From an uncultured Bacilli bacterium (GTDB lineage Bacteria; Bacillota_I; Bacilli_A; RF39; UBA660): a stretch of 64,000 nucleotides of DNA. The stretch's first letter is position 1. Each line of letters begins with the position of its first letter. The position numbers were made by a program, and so were the translations under genes. A model generated the notes under the pieces. That model was not told the origin of the DNA. It saw only the letters and a program-made list of their open reading frames with translations, and searched no databases. Shown piece by piece: positions 26,455 through 34,919 of the stretch. The stretch lies in NCBI GenBank assembly GCA_934098395.1, contig CAKOOM010000004.1:1-64000 (forward strand), given 5' to 3'.

Positions 26455-28274
26455 GAATTATCACTTCCAGTCATAACTAATTTTCCGTCTTTTTTTTCTA
26501 CAGATGGGCCTTCGCCTATTCTATAATAGTTCCCAGTATTATGTCTAGTTACTACACCTTGGGTAGAAATGAAATTACTTTTTCCATCTCTTGATGACAT
26601 ATTATTCCAACTTGAATAAGTATTTTGTTTTCCATCAGTTATTAGATTTTTGTAGTTTCTTACTATTGATGTGTTTATATTAATTGCCGAATAAGTCATA
26701 ACCGTATATGACTTTTCCATATCGGGATCTTTTCGACCGTTATCATTCCATTCTTTCCAATAACTATTTGGTGAAAAGCCGTTAGGAAATGGATTATATA
26801 TATTTATTGGACGATAATAGAAATTAAATCCAGTAAATGTTATATTTCCATCTTCGTCTTCATCTTCTTGATAGAAATTTTGATTAATCGGGATTTTTAT
26901 TACTGATGTTAAGTAACATTTCCAGTTACCTTTTATAATATTATAATAATCTTCTCCACAATTATTTTTAGTTTGCTTACTTTTGCATGCTTCTATTTTT
27001 TCTTTTGTCGTCGTTCCTGTAAATTTTACGTCTTGTCCACTGGCAACTGGTTGAATCAAATCAACATATGATGTTGATTCATTATCATTTTCTATAGCAG
27101 GATATTTTTCAATAACATTTTTACATTGCGCTGACGCTAAGTTTTTTGTACTATTTTTAACTAATTCGATTTTTATTTCTTCATTACTTTTTGCATTTAA
27201 TGGAACAAAATAATGCCAATGTTTTGTTAAAGCATCATCTGCAATTATTATCTCGTTGTCTTTGTTACAATTTTTTGTTTCATTTACATATCTTACTTTT
27301 GAAGTTAATATGTTCATACATGGGTGAGTACTATATTTGTATGTGGCTGTTTTTTTATCTTTTCGTTTTGTTAAGTCTGTAAATTTTACCGTTGGACCAT
27401 TACCTTCAATTTCAATTTTTTCGCTCGATGATGTATCATTACTATTTGGTATTTTAAGTTTATATGATGGTCCAAATCTTTCGTTAGCTTCCCTTTGTGC
27501 TTTGTTAATGGCTTCTTTTTTACAATCTTCAAACTTTTTTTGGTCCGTAGAATTTTTGTAATTGTTTTCTCTAATTTCGTATGAGTTATTAACCACACGT
27601 TCATTTTGTACTATTTCTTCTTTTGTTCCATTCTGTTTAGAACCAGTTTGTGGGTATTCAAATCCATTGCATCTTTTAGTCTTAGTTGCTTGTTGACACA
27701 ACTTTCTACTACTATTTGCTTGAGGATAATTTCCTGAATCTCCTATTCTGCATCCGTGAAGAATACATGTGTATGTTGGAACCCAATTAGGAACTCTTCT
27801 TGTTATTTTTGGATATGTTGTTGTTTCGTGATAATCAACTTTTATTTCTGAAACTTCGTAGGATACTGTTTTTTCTTCACTAATTGATAATCCAATTGAA
27901 GTTCCAGCTAAAACTTTATTTTTATCACTAATTTTTAAACTATCCGCAATAATCTTTTCGTTATTGACATTATAACCATCAACTGTTACTTTATTTCCAC
28001 TCTTAACAGTATATTTATATTTGCATGTCCATTTTTTATCTATCTTAGGGTTACTACCAGAAGTACTTGAAGAAGAACTCCCGGTTTTCCAATTATCAGT
28101 ATTATTTGAATTATTTCCATGATTTCCACTTGATGAAGAACTGGAATTTGTATTTTTTCCAATATCAGCAAAATCCACATTAAATGTATAAGCATATATT
28201 TTGTTAATTGGAATACTTAATAGCACAGTTCCAATTATAATTATAGGCGTTTTTTTAAATATCCTTTTAATCAT
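26451..28274 (-). CDS. Large secreted Cys-rich protein of the Tad operon
   Basis: 607 aa, family not recognised. A signal peptide (residues 1-28) is followed by a Ser/Asn/Gly low-complexity stretch (about 39-75), then a long exported region with 12 Cys, an even number. No C-terminal anchor is visible. It is coupled by ATGA overlaps on both sides, so it is made in step with its neighbours. A pilus-associated adhesin or scaffold is the likeliest role. Confidence 0.6.
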   Translation of the reverse strand: MIKRIFKKTPIIIIGTVLLSIPINKIYAYTFNVDFADIGKNTNSSSSSSGNHGNNSNNTDNWKTGSSSSSTSGSNPKIDKKWTCKYKYTVKSGNKVTVDGYNVNNEKIIADSLKISDKNKVLAGTSIGLSISEEKTVSYEVSEIKVDYHETTTYPKITRRVPNWVPTYTCILHGCRIGDSGNYPQANSSRKLCQQATKTKRCNGFEYPQTGSKQNGTKEEIVQNERVVNNSYEIRENNYKNSTDQKKFEDCKKEAINKAQREANERFGPSYKLKIPNSNDTSSSEKIEIEGNGPTVKFTDLTKRKDKKTATYKYSTHPCMNILTSKVRYVNETKNCNKDNEIIIADDALTKHWHYFVPLNAKSNEEIKIELVKNSTKNLASAQCKNVIEKYPAIENDNESTSYVDLIQPVASGQDVKFTGTTTKEKIEACKSKQTKNNCGEDYYNIIKGNWKCYLTSVIKIPINQNFYQEDEDEDGNITFTGFNFYYRPINIYNPFPNGFSPNSYWKEWNDNGRKDPDMEKSYTVMTYSAININTSIVRNYKNLITDGKQNTYSSWNNMSSRDGKSNFISTQGVVTRHNTGNYYRIGEGPSVEKKDGKLVMTGSDNS

Positions 28275-28918
28275 TCTAATCGCCTACTTTTCTTTTGTCT
28301 TTTTACTATTGATATAATTATTATTATTACCAATACTAATGATATAGCAATTAGCGATACTTGAGCTATATTATTCTTAATGTAATTAATTACAATATTT
28401 TCTTTTTTTGTATTGTTATTTTTTGCGTTATTTTCGGCCTTAGTTTTTTTATATACTTCTAATCTTTCTTTAAAAGTATCATAATCAATATCCTTATCAT
28501 ATGTTGGTTGACACAAAACAAATTCTTCATTACCTTTACATAATGGATCTTCTGAATACTTATTATATTTTGACAAATTAAGATTAATTGTTTTGAAAAC
28601 ATCTTGACAAGCATCTGTTATGCCTTCGATGGTTATTGTGTATTCTCCGGGATTTATTCCGATATATTTATAATTATTATCATCTTCGAATTCTAAATTA
28701 CCTTTTTCTAAGTTGTTTATTACAAAGACATATTTATCAGGTTGTGGTTCATAAAATATTATGTCATATAACTTAGTTTCTTGATTGTATTCATATGTTA
28801 CCTTATATTCATCAGATATTTTTTTAAAATCATTAAAATCTTCATTTGTGCACTCTGCATATATTTCAGGGGTAAATGTAATAAAAGATATAAGTGTTAA
28901 TAATATTTTTCTTTTCAT
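28271..28918 (-). CDS. Exported protein with C-terminal membrane anchor, first gene of the Tad operon
   Basis: 215 aa, not recognised. Signal peptide ending near IYAE (residue 21-22), an extracellular domain with four Cys and a beta-type segment GEYTITIEGITDAC, a Lys/Asn linker, one membrane helix (about 185-206) and a basic tail. It opens the operon behind an AAGGAGG ribosome site and overlaps the next start by 4 nt. Confidence 0.6.
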   Translation of the reverse strand: MKRKILLTLISFITFTPEIYAECTNEDFNDFKKISDEYKVTYEYNQETKLYDIIFYEPQPDKYVFVINNLEKGNLEFEDDNNYKYIGINPGEYTITIEGITDACQDVFKTINLNLSKYNKYSEDPLCKGNEEFVLCQPTYDKDIDYDTFKERLEVYKKTKAENNAKNNNTKKENIVINYIKNNIAQVSLIAISLVLVIIIIISIVKRQKKSRRLE

Positions 28919-28949
28919 ATTACCTCCTTGGTCTAGTTTCCTACTATTA

Positions 28950-28966
28950 AAAGTATAACATACTTT
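28950..28966 (-). promoter_or_regulatory. Tad operon promoter with overlapping inverted repeat
   Basis: Extended -10 TGTTATACT on the minus strand (hexamer 28952-28957). A 7-bp inverted repeat AAAGTAT-AAC-ATACTTT (28950-28966) covers it and could be an operator. No convincing -35. Confidence 0.5.
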
Positions 28967-28973
28967 AATAAAT

Positions 28974-29000
28974 AAAAAAAGACTTTTTTAGTCCTTTTTT
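28974..29000 (-). terminator. Terminator of the ydjI-ydjG-like unit
   Basis: GACT / AGTC hairpin extended by A/T pairs with one mismatch and followed by T residues on the minus strand, just after the stop at 29003. Confidence 0.5.
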
Positions 29001-29002
29001 AC

Positions 29003-30499
29003 TTATTTTTTATCTATACTATCTTTGATAAAACTAGCAATAGAATTACTATTTGTTATTGAGTTAACAACATTATTGCCAATTTTTGTTGGGTCAAAGA
29101 GTTTACTACTCGTTGATGTTCCATTAACTTTTGTGTTATTAGCACCTTCCATTGTAGGGTTTGCTAATCCTTTTTTTGATTGAATGAAATTATCTACTTT
29201 TCTTATATTTGTGGTCGTTTTACTAGTTTCTGTTTCATAGTTGTGTCTAGCACTTGAGTTACGATATTTTGAAAATATAATGAAAAAGTAAATGATTCCT
29301 AAAAACATAAACAGCCAGTTATAATCCCAATCTATAGATAACATGGCAGTTATTCCTAATATTTCAATAACTGATGATATTCCAATAAGTTTTGGCATAT
29401 GAATCGGAACACTACCCATAGTTTCTTTTGTTCTTGCATTTACAGCAACATAGTGAAGTACTTTTTTATTTCCTTTTACTTGTTGATAGCTATATAACCA
29501 AACTGGTAAATATGCGGCTTTCCATTGTTGGCCTTTAATATCTAGCTGTTCGGTCGACCAAGCTATACCACGATCATAATTTTGTAAAGTATCATTAACT
29601 GCAAATCTTGCAATATCCTTTGATTGTACGTTAATTATTCCACGTAAGTTGTCAATATTTACATCTCTTTTTTCGGATGTATATCCCTTTAAGAAATTGG
29701 CATTATATTTAACACAATTTTCAATATCAAATGGCATAATTGCATTTATTACGTTGTTTGTTTTTTCTGAAGATGAATTATTTAATCTATCTGAATTTGA
29801 TTCGATAGATAGTCCATTGACTGTTAGATCAAATTCTCTTTCTACATGATATACATCAGCATCATAGTACGTGTGTTGATTATTTCCACTTCCTCTAGTA
29901 TATCTTTTTGTTTGATGTTCGCCTTCGCCAATTAAATTAACATGGGCATTTATATCTACTAACATGTATGGAAAATATACTCCCATAATGTTATTGGTTG
30001 TAAATTCTTTTCTAAATTTAGGATGTGCGTAGAATTTTCTTTTTCCAACAAACTTTTCTATTTCTACTTTGGCAGTTTCTTTTGTTACTCCGAACGGTAA
30101 TACAACGTCTGGTATACTACCATTAGGTACTTGTTGATTAACTGACAATGTGTTTCTGCACCAGTGACATCTTGCCTGTGAAGCTGAAGCGGTATCTATT
30201 ACTACTTCTGCTCCGCAACTGCTACATTTGAACGTTAATACATCATTTGTATCGGCAATGATGTCTTGGGCTCCAGAACCAAGAACTTCACCTTGTAATT
30301 GACTAATATCTTCAACCATTCCAGTTATTTTAACCGGTTCAAATTCGTGACGACAAAAATTACATCTTAATTTGCCATTATTAGTATTAGTTGAGATATC
30401 TGTTGATCCACATTTCGGACATTTATCTTGTCCGTTTTTTGAATCTATATCGGTTTTAACTATAGTAGATTCGTTTATTAAATCATTACTATTTTCCAT
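29003..30499 (-). CDS. YdjG-like double zinc-ribbon membrane protein
   Basis: 498 aa. Two Cys4 zinc ribbons: CPKC at 27-30 with CNFC at 46-49, and CSSC at 92-95 with CHWC at 111-114. A soluble middle region follows, then two close membrane helices (about 365-405) and an Asn/Ser-rich tail. The arrangement and the 2-bp linkage to a YdjI-like SPFH gene match Bacillus YdjG, part of the PspA-YdjGHI membrane-stress system. No PspA is in this window. Confidence 0.75.
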   Translation of the reverse strand: MENSNDLINESTIVKTDIDSKNGQDKCPKCGSTDISTNTNNGKLRCNFCRHEFEPVKITGMVEDISQLQGEVLGSGAQDIIADTNDVLTFKCSSCGAEVVIDTASASQARCHWCRNTLSVNQQVPNGSIPDVVLPFGVTKETAKVEIEKFVGKRKFYAHPKFRKEFTTNNIMGVYFPYMLVDINAHVNLIGEGEHQTKRYTRGSGNNQHTYYDADVYHVEREFDLTVNGLSIESNSDRLNNSSSEKTNNVINAIMPFDIENCVKYNANFLKGYTSEKRDVNIDNLRGIINVQSKDIARFAVNDTLQNYDRGIAWSTEQLDIKGQQWKAAYLPVWLYSYQQVKGNKKVLHYVAVNARTKETMGSVPIHMPKLIGISSVIEILGITAMLSIDWDYNWLFMFLGIIYFFIIFSKYRNSSARHNYETETSKTTTNIRKVDNFIQSKKGLANPTMEGANNTKVNGTSTSSKLFDPTKIGNNVVNSITNSNSIASFIKDSIDKK

Positions 30500-30501
30500 A
30501 A

Positions 30502-31698
30502 CTATATTCCTAGTAATTGTGATTTTAATTTATCATATTCTTCTTGTGAAATTGCTCCGGCGTCTAATAATTTTTTAGCATTTAATAATTTAGTTGTAGG
30601 ATCTTCTTCAGATGATTGGGTTGGTTCTTGAGTTTGTCCGAAGCCAGGTTGATAAGTTGATTGAGTATTTGGTTGTTGCATAGCTCCCATCATTCCACCG
30701 GCAGCATTCATTCCCATACCCATAAATGCCATGTTTGCACCACCGCCGTTTTCACCTGCAGCTTGTATTCCACGAGCAGCAGCTTGTTGCATAAATGAGT
30801 TTCCTCTTGCTCCAGATAGAGCATCGGCTTTTTTCACATCTTTCATTAATTCTTTTGTATCTTCGTCATATTCAATGGCTAGAATTGCTGTTTTAACAAT
30901 TTCTAACCCTCTATCGCTTTTCCATTTGTATCCTTCTTCAACGGCTGCTGATAGGCTTTGAGCAAAACCAATTTGGTCTCCTTGAATTTTTGACATACGA
31001 TTGCCTTTACTAGGATCATTTGTATAATTAGAAAAGGCTGCTGATAGACTACCTACTACTTCATTAAATAATTGATTACTTGCATCATTATCCATATCTG
31101 CAAAGTCAAATACTGGGGCATTAGCCTGTAAATATTTAGCTGGTACAAAGTTTTTAACAAACAATAATGGATCTGTTATTTTTAAGGTATATGTTCCTCT
31201 AGTTATTGCTCCAACTTGTGTACCAAAAAAGGCATCATCCCAATAAATTTCTGATTGTGTACCAAATTTGTTGTTTGGTATTTCTTTTAAATTTATGTAA
31301 AATGCTAGTTGTTGACTACCTGGTTGACCTCCAAATTTAACTTTTTCCCAAGTAGATTTAATTGTTTGTCCGAAAATTCCATCTCCAGCAAACATTGATT
31401 TTGAATTAGGGTCATCTGACTTAAACTCAAATCCTCCTGGTTCGGCAATTATACCAGTAATTGCTCCATCTTGTAATGTAATAAGTGCTGTGCCTTCAGG
31501 TACAACTATCTTACTTCCATTGGAAATAATATTTTCATTTCCTTTATAATTTTCTCCAACACCATTATTTTGTGATTGGGGAACTGCTTGAAACAATGCA
31601 GCTGTTCCTGATACATCGTTTCTTGGAACATAAAAGTCCTTCCATTGATCTGCAAAAGTACCACTTAATGCTCCTGAAAATGCTTTAATAAATCCCAT
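30502..31698 (-). CDS. YdjI-like SPFH/virion-core protein with C-terminal SHOCT domain
   Basis: 398 aa. The N-terminal half matches the SPFH-type YdjI family (VVPEGTALITLQDGAITGII; GGQPGSQQLAFYINLKEIP). A Gly/Met-rich linker follows, and then a SHOCT-like end, LLDAGAISQEEYDKLKSQLL. Bacillus YdjI sits at the membrane and recruits PspA. It is first in the unit, with a strong AGGAGG site. Here it is next to the YdjG-like partner but without pspA. Confidence 0.82.
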   Translation of the reverse strand: MGFIKAFSGALSGTFADQWKDFYVPRNDVSGTAALFQAVPQSQNNGVGENYKGNENIISNGSKIVVPEGTALITLQDGAITGIIAEPGGFEFKSDDPNSKSMFAGDGIFGQTIKSTWEKVKFGGQPGSQQLAFYINLKEIPNNKFGTQSEIYWDDAFFGTQVGAITRGTYTLKITDPLLFVKNFVPAKYLQANAPVFDFADMDNDASNQLFNEVVGSLSAAFSNYTNDPSKGNRMSKIQGDQIGFAQSLSAAVEEGYKWKSDRGLEIVKTAILAIEYDEDTKELMKDVKKADALSGARGNSFMQQAAARGIQAAGENGGGANMAFMGMGMNAAGGMMGAMQQPNTQSTYQPGFGQTQEPTQSSEEDPTTKLLNAKKLLDAGAISQEEYDKLKSQLLGI

Positions 31699-31711
31699 AA
31701 CGCCTCCTTTT

Positions 31712-31728
31712 TATGTATTTAATACATA
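31712..31728 (-). promoter_or_regulatory. Inverted repeat before ydjI-like gene
   Basis: TATGTATT-T-AATACATA, an 8-bp perfect inverted repeat between possible -10 hexamers and the ribosome site. It could be an operator or a leader hairpin. The gap 31699-31853 holds no other recognisable feature apart from a distant TATAAT. Confidence 0.4.
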
Positions 31729-31853
31729 ATATAAAATTTAATAAAGTCTTTGAATACTTGTATCTAACAATTAGCTACCGTTATTCTATTTTATTATATC
31801 ATACTTTTATGTATATAGTAATACTTTTACATTTTTACTTGACAGATATAAAA

Positions 31854-31886
31854 AATAATTAAAGTTAAGTTTTTCCTTTAATTATT
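31854..31886 (-). terminator. Terminator of the EF-Tu-like pair
   Basis: 11-bp perfect stem AATAATTAAAG / CTTTAATTATT followed by T residues on the minus strand, just after the gene ending at 31897. Confidence 0.75.
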
Positions 31887-31896
31887 TTTATTTATT

Positions 31897-32799
31897 TTAA
31901 TATAATTTTGTTACAGTACCTTTAGCTATTGTTCTAGCACCATTTCTAATATAAAATTTGGTTCCGACTTCCATTGCAAAATCTGCGGTTAGTTCAATTG
32001 TTGCATCAGCATCTTGGCCTGAATTTACTAATTTAATATTGTCATGCAAATTAATCGTTCCAGAAATATCAGTAGCCCAAAAATAAAATTGTGGTTGATC
32101 TTTATCGGAAATAGACAATATTTTTCCAGCTTCTTCTTCTGATAAAACATGTATGGTGGCATCAAATTTTTTATAGGTTTTTATAGAATTTGGTTTAGCA
32201 ATAACTTGTCCTCTTTCAACTTCATCTGCGTCTACATTTTTTAATAGTAATCCGACTTCATTACCAGCTGTAGCTGAATCAATGTTTTTACGAAAAGCTT
32301 CGATCGCTCCGATTTCTATGGTTTGAGTTTCATGATTAATTCCCATGATGCTTACAACATCGCCAACATTTACGGTTCCTCTTAGGACTTTTCCGGTTGC
32401 TACGGTTCCTCTACCTGTTATAGTAAATACGTCTTCAATTATTAACAAAAAGTCGCCATTTTCATCACCAGAAATTGGTTCTTCAACTGTATCGGTTTTA
32501 ATAGGATTATTAATTGTAGGATAATCTTTACTTTCATCGACATTGTTTACATTATTATTTGTATTATTATTAGTTGTCGCTTTTTTACTAAAAATTACTT
32601 TTTCTAATGTTAATCCTAAAACAAAAGCTATGACAAAAATACCTATACCTATAATATAAAATTTTGTATTCTTATTTCCGTTATTTTTTCCATTATTTGA
32701 TACATCAGTATATGTTTGTTGTTGTATATTTACCTGAGGTATTTCTTGTGGCTGACTTTGCTGATTAATTGATTGATTTAAATTATTATTCTGATCCAT
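31897..32799 (-). CDS. Membrane-anchored EF-Tu domain 2+3 protein
   Basis: 300 aa. A Gln/Asn-rich N-terminus (1-45) is followed by one membrane helix (47-65), an Asn-rich linker, and then unmistakable EF-Tu sequence without a GTPase domain. Domain 2 (about 117-205) contains EDVFTITGRGTVATGKV, and VERGQVIAKPNSI closes it. Domain 3 (211-300) contains QPQFYFWATDISGTI and ends FYIRNGARTIAKGTVTK. It is 9 bp downstream of a partner that carries EF-Tu domains 1 and 3. The N-terminus shares the NLNQ-x-I-x-QQSQ motif with that partner. Function unknown; not an elongation factor in the usual sense. Confidence 0.88.
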   Translation of the reverse strand: MDQNNNLNQSINQQSQPQEIPQVNIQQQTYTDVSNNGKNNGNKNTKFYIIGIGIFVIAFVLGLTLEKVIFSKKATTNNNTNNNVNNVDESKDYPTINNPIKTDTVEEPISGDENGDFLLIIEDVFTITGRGTVATGKVLRGTVNVGDVVSIMGINHETQTIEIGAIEAFRKNIDSATAGNEVGLLLKNVDADEVERGQVIAKPNSIKTYKKFDATIHVLSEEEAGKILSISDKDQPQFYFWATDISGTINLHDNIKLVNSGQDADATIELTADFAMEVGTKFYIRNGARTIAKGTVTKLY

Positions 32800-32808
32800 T
32801 TTTTCTCC

Positions 32809-33984
32809 TTAATCTAATGTAGATGTAATTATGCCAATACCTACAAATTTTTGATTTTTATATAGTTGAAATACATCACCATTTTTGAGTGAATTTGAAT
32901 TATTTAAAGTCATATTTACAATATCATAATTTCCAGGACTGATAGTTTCACGAGATGGTTGAATGGTTGCTTGACTAATAAAATCTTTAAAAACTATATC
33001 AATATTATCATTGCTTTTTAATGTTTGATTATTACCTTCATCTGACTCATTCATCAGATACATGCTGGCTTTGAATTTATTTGTATTACTTTTTGATTTT
33101 TTCATGTTATTTTTAGTAATCCACTTATCAATGTCATCTGTTAATTCTTGAATTTTTTTTATTTCTTTTTGGTTACCTTCTAAGGCCAAACTTGCTGATC
33201 CTTTTACAAATGGTGTGTTTGTTCCATCAAAACCATATTCATCTAATAAAGCTCTTAATTCACTTTCTACTAGGTATATTAATTCTCTATCATCTGTTAA
33301 ATCGCACTCACTGATATATACTACTAAATTTGTGATACCTAACTCATGAAGCAAATTTATTTGTTCTCTAGTTTCTGACATTGGTCCTTCAACAGCAGAA
33401 ACAACTAAAATTGCACCATCTAATTCAATGGCAGATGAAATAGTAGCTTTTAAATAGTCTGAATTTTTTGGCATATCATATAAATAATAATGTTTGTCAT
33501 TAGTCTCATATTCTGTAAAGAAATAATTGAAATTCATACCATTTTTAGTGGTAGCAATGGTTTTATTGATATCATCTGTTGTGGTATAATTTCCATACAA
33601 CTTTGTAATTGCTGATACTAAGGTTGATTTCCCGTGACCTTCATGGCCAACAGTGGCAATGACATATTTTTCCTTGTTTCCATTATACTTCTTTTCAGAA
33701 AAATCATTTGAGGAATATATAAATTTACCTGTAAATTTTCCTCCATTTTGCGATGAGTTATTATTAAATAATGGTTTTATTAAAAATATACCTACTATAA
33801 GAATTACTGCAAGAACAACTATACTTATAATGTAAGTTTTTTTTCTATTCTTTTTTGGCTCTTTGAAATATTCATTTTGTGGTTCTGGCATAGTCGTTTG
33901 TTGTATGTTCTGTAGTGATTGACTTTGTTGTGAAATTGGTTGATTTAAATTATCGTTTTGGTTTAAATTATCGTTTTGGTTCAT
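32809..33984 (-). CDS. Membrane-anchored EF-Tu domain 1+3 protein with degenerate GTPase site
   Basis: 391 aa. A Gln/Asn-rich N-terminus, a basic cluster (KEPKKNRKK), a membrane helix (50-69) and a linker lead to an EF-Tu-type G domain (107-290). The P-loop GHEGHGKS (113-120) is intact. The DCPGH motif reads DMPKN (170-174), losing the catalytic His. NKCD reads SECD (225-228), and the switch I RGITIN reads NGMNFN. Domain 2 is absent, and residues 303-391 look like EF-Tu domain 3 (KFKASMYLMNESDEG). By the positive-inside rule the EF-Tu part would lie outside the cell. First gene of a two-gene unit. Confidence 0.87.
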   Translation of the reverse strand: MNQNDNLNQNDNLNQPISQQSQSLQNIQQTTMPEPQNEYFKEPKKNRKKTYIISIVVLAVILIVGIFLIKPLFNNNSSQNGGKFTGKFIYSSNDFSEKKYNGNKEKYVIATVGHEGHGKSTLVSAITKLYGNYTTTDDINKTIATTKNGMNFNYFFTEYETNDKHYYLYDMPKNSDYLKATISSAIELDGAILVVSAVEGPMSETREQINLLHELGITNLVVYISECDLTDDRELIYLVESELRALLDEYGFDGTNTPFVKGSASLALEGNQKEIKKIQELTDDIDKWITKNNMKKSKSNTNKFKASMYLMNESDEGNNQTLKSNDNIDIVFKDFISQATIQPSRETISPGNYDIVNMTLNNSNSLKNGDVFQLYKNQKFVGIGIITSTLD

Positions 33985-34011
33985 TTTTTCCTCCTTTATT
34001 ATGTTTATAAT

Positions 34012-34040
34012 ATTATAACATGTACAGGTTAGATATGTAA
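34012..34040 (-). promoter_or_regulatory. Promoter of the EF-Tu-like pair
   Basis: Minus-strand TTACAT (34035-34040), 17-bp spacer ending TGT, TATAAT (34012-34017): an extended -10 promoter followed by an AAAGGAGG ribosome site. Confidence 0.65.
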
Positions 34041-34067
34041 ATGAAAAAAAATAATTTAATTTTATAA

Positions 34068-34724
34068 TTAATTAAAATATTTAACTATGGCATAAGATAT
34101 ATTTTTAATTAATTCTTCTTGATATTTTTTATGAGTTAAACGATATCTATCATCTTTATTTGATAAAAATCCTAATTCAATTAGAACTCCACTTGTCTTA
34201 ATATGTTTATACATATAATAGGTATTATTTTGTTTTGGTTCTCTTACATTACTGGTTTTTTCTTTAATATATTTGGTTAAATTAATAGCCATATCTTTAT
34301 TAGATTTATTGTTATTATTATAAAATATTTGTAAACCTTTCCATCTACTGTCAGATAGATAATTTAGATGAATTGATATATACATATCAGGATTAGTTTT
34401 ATTTATTAAATAAGCTCTATTTAATAAATCACTTCTTTTTCGATTTATCTTTGTGGTAGATAAGTCTTTATCTGTTTCTCTAGTTAAATATACTGTTGCT
34501 CCGAGTGATACTAATTCTTTTTCTAACATTTTAGATAGTTTTAAATTTAAATCTTTTTCTTGGATATTTTTATATGATGTTCCACCATCAATGCCGCCGT
34601 GACCGGGATCTATATATATTACTTTTCCTAATAATGTATAGTCATTAATAAAGGCATATACTTTTGATAAGAAAAAGATTGACACAAGGACACAAGCTAT
34701 TATTAATAATTTATATTTATTCAT
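34068..34724 (-). CDS. N-acetylmuramoyl-L-alanine amidase (CwlD-like)
   Basis: 218 aa, Amidase_3 family. N-terminal membrane helix or signal (5-25), then zinc and catalytic motifs: DPGHGGIDGG, QEKDLNL, SIHLN and LIELGFLSN. Cleaves the amide between MurNAc and L-Ala. The single anchored domain of this size matches CwlD, which shapes cortex peptidoglycan in spore formers, but a vegetative role is possible. There is no Shine-Dalgarno and a -10 box sits only 5 bp before the ATG, so the mRNA may be leaderless. Confidence 0.9.
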   Translation of the reverse strand: MNKYKLLIIACVLVSIFFLSKVYAFINDYTLLGKVIYIDPGHGGIDGGTSYKNIQEKDLNLKLSKMLEKELVSLGATVYLTRETDKDLSTTKINRKRSDLLNRAYLINKTNPDMYISIHLNYLSDSRWKGLQIFYNNNNKSNKDMAINLTKYIKEKTSNVREPKQNNTYYMYKHIKTSGVLIELGFLSNKDDRYRLTHKKYQEELIKNISYAIVKYFN

Positions 34725-34729
34725 ATTTA

Positions 34730-34735
34730 ATTATA
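34730..34735 (-). promoter_or_regulatory. -10 box immediately before the CwlD-like start
   Basis: TATAAT on the minus strand ends 5 nt before the ATG, which would put the transcription start at the start codon itself. Confidence 0.45.
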
Positions 34736-34867
34736 TGTATTTTAAATAAATTAAGTATTATTTTACTTTATTTTCAATAATTTCTTTTTATACTATAACC
34801 TATTGTTACCAATTTATATCATAACAGTAAAGATTGTAAAATTAATTGACTAGAAAGATTACATTAG

Positions 34868-34896
34868 TTGAATTTATGAGGCAAGTATGTTAAAAT
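34868..34896 (+). promoter_or_regulatory. Promoter of the U32 gene
   Basis: TTGAAT (34868-34873), 17-bp spacer ending TGT, TAAAAT (34891-34896). It overlaps the upstream ATG at 34887 and so argues that translation starts at 34920. Confidence 0.6.
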
Positions 34897-34919
34897 ATTT
34901 TAGAAATTTGGTGATGATT

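Noticed and set aside
31897..33984. A frameshifted or split tuf pseudogene
   Set aside because: Each gene has its own start, ribosome site, Gln/Asn-rich N-terminus and membrane helix, and domain 3 is present in both. A single break in tuf cannot give that layout.
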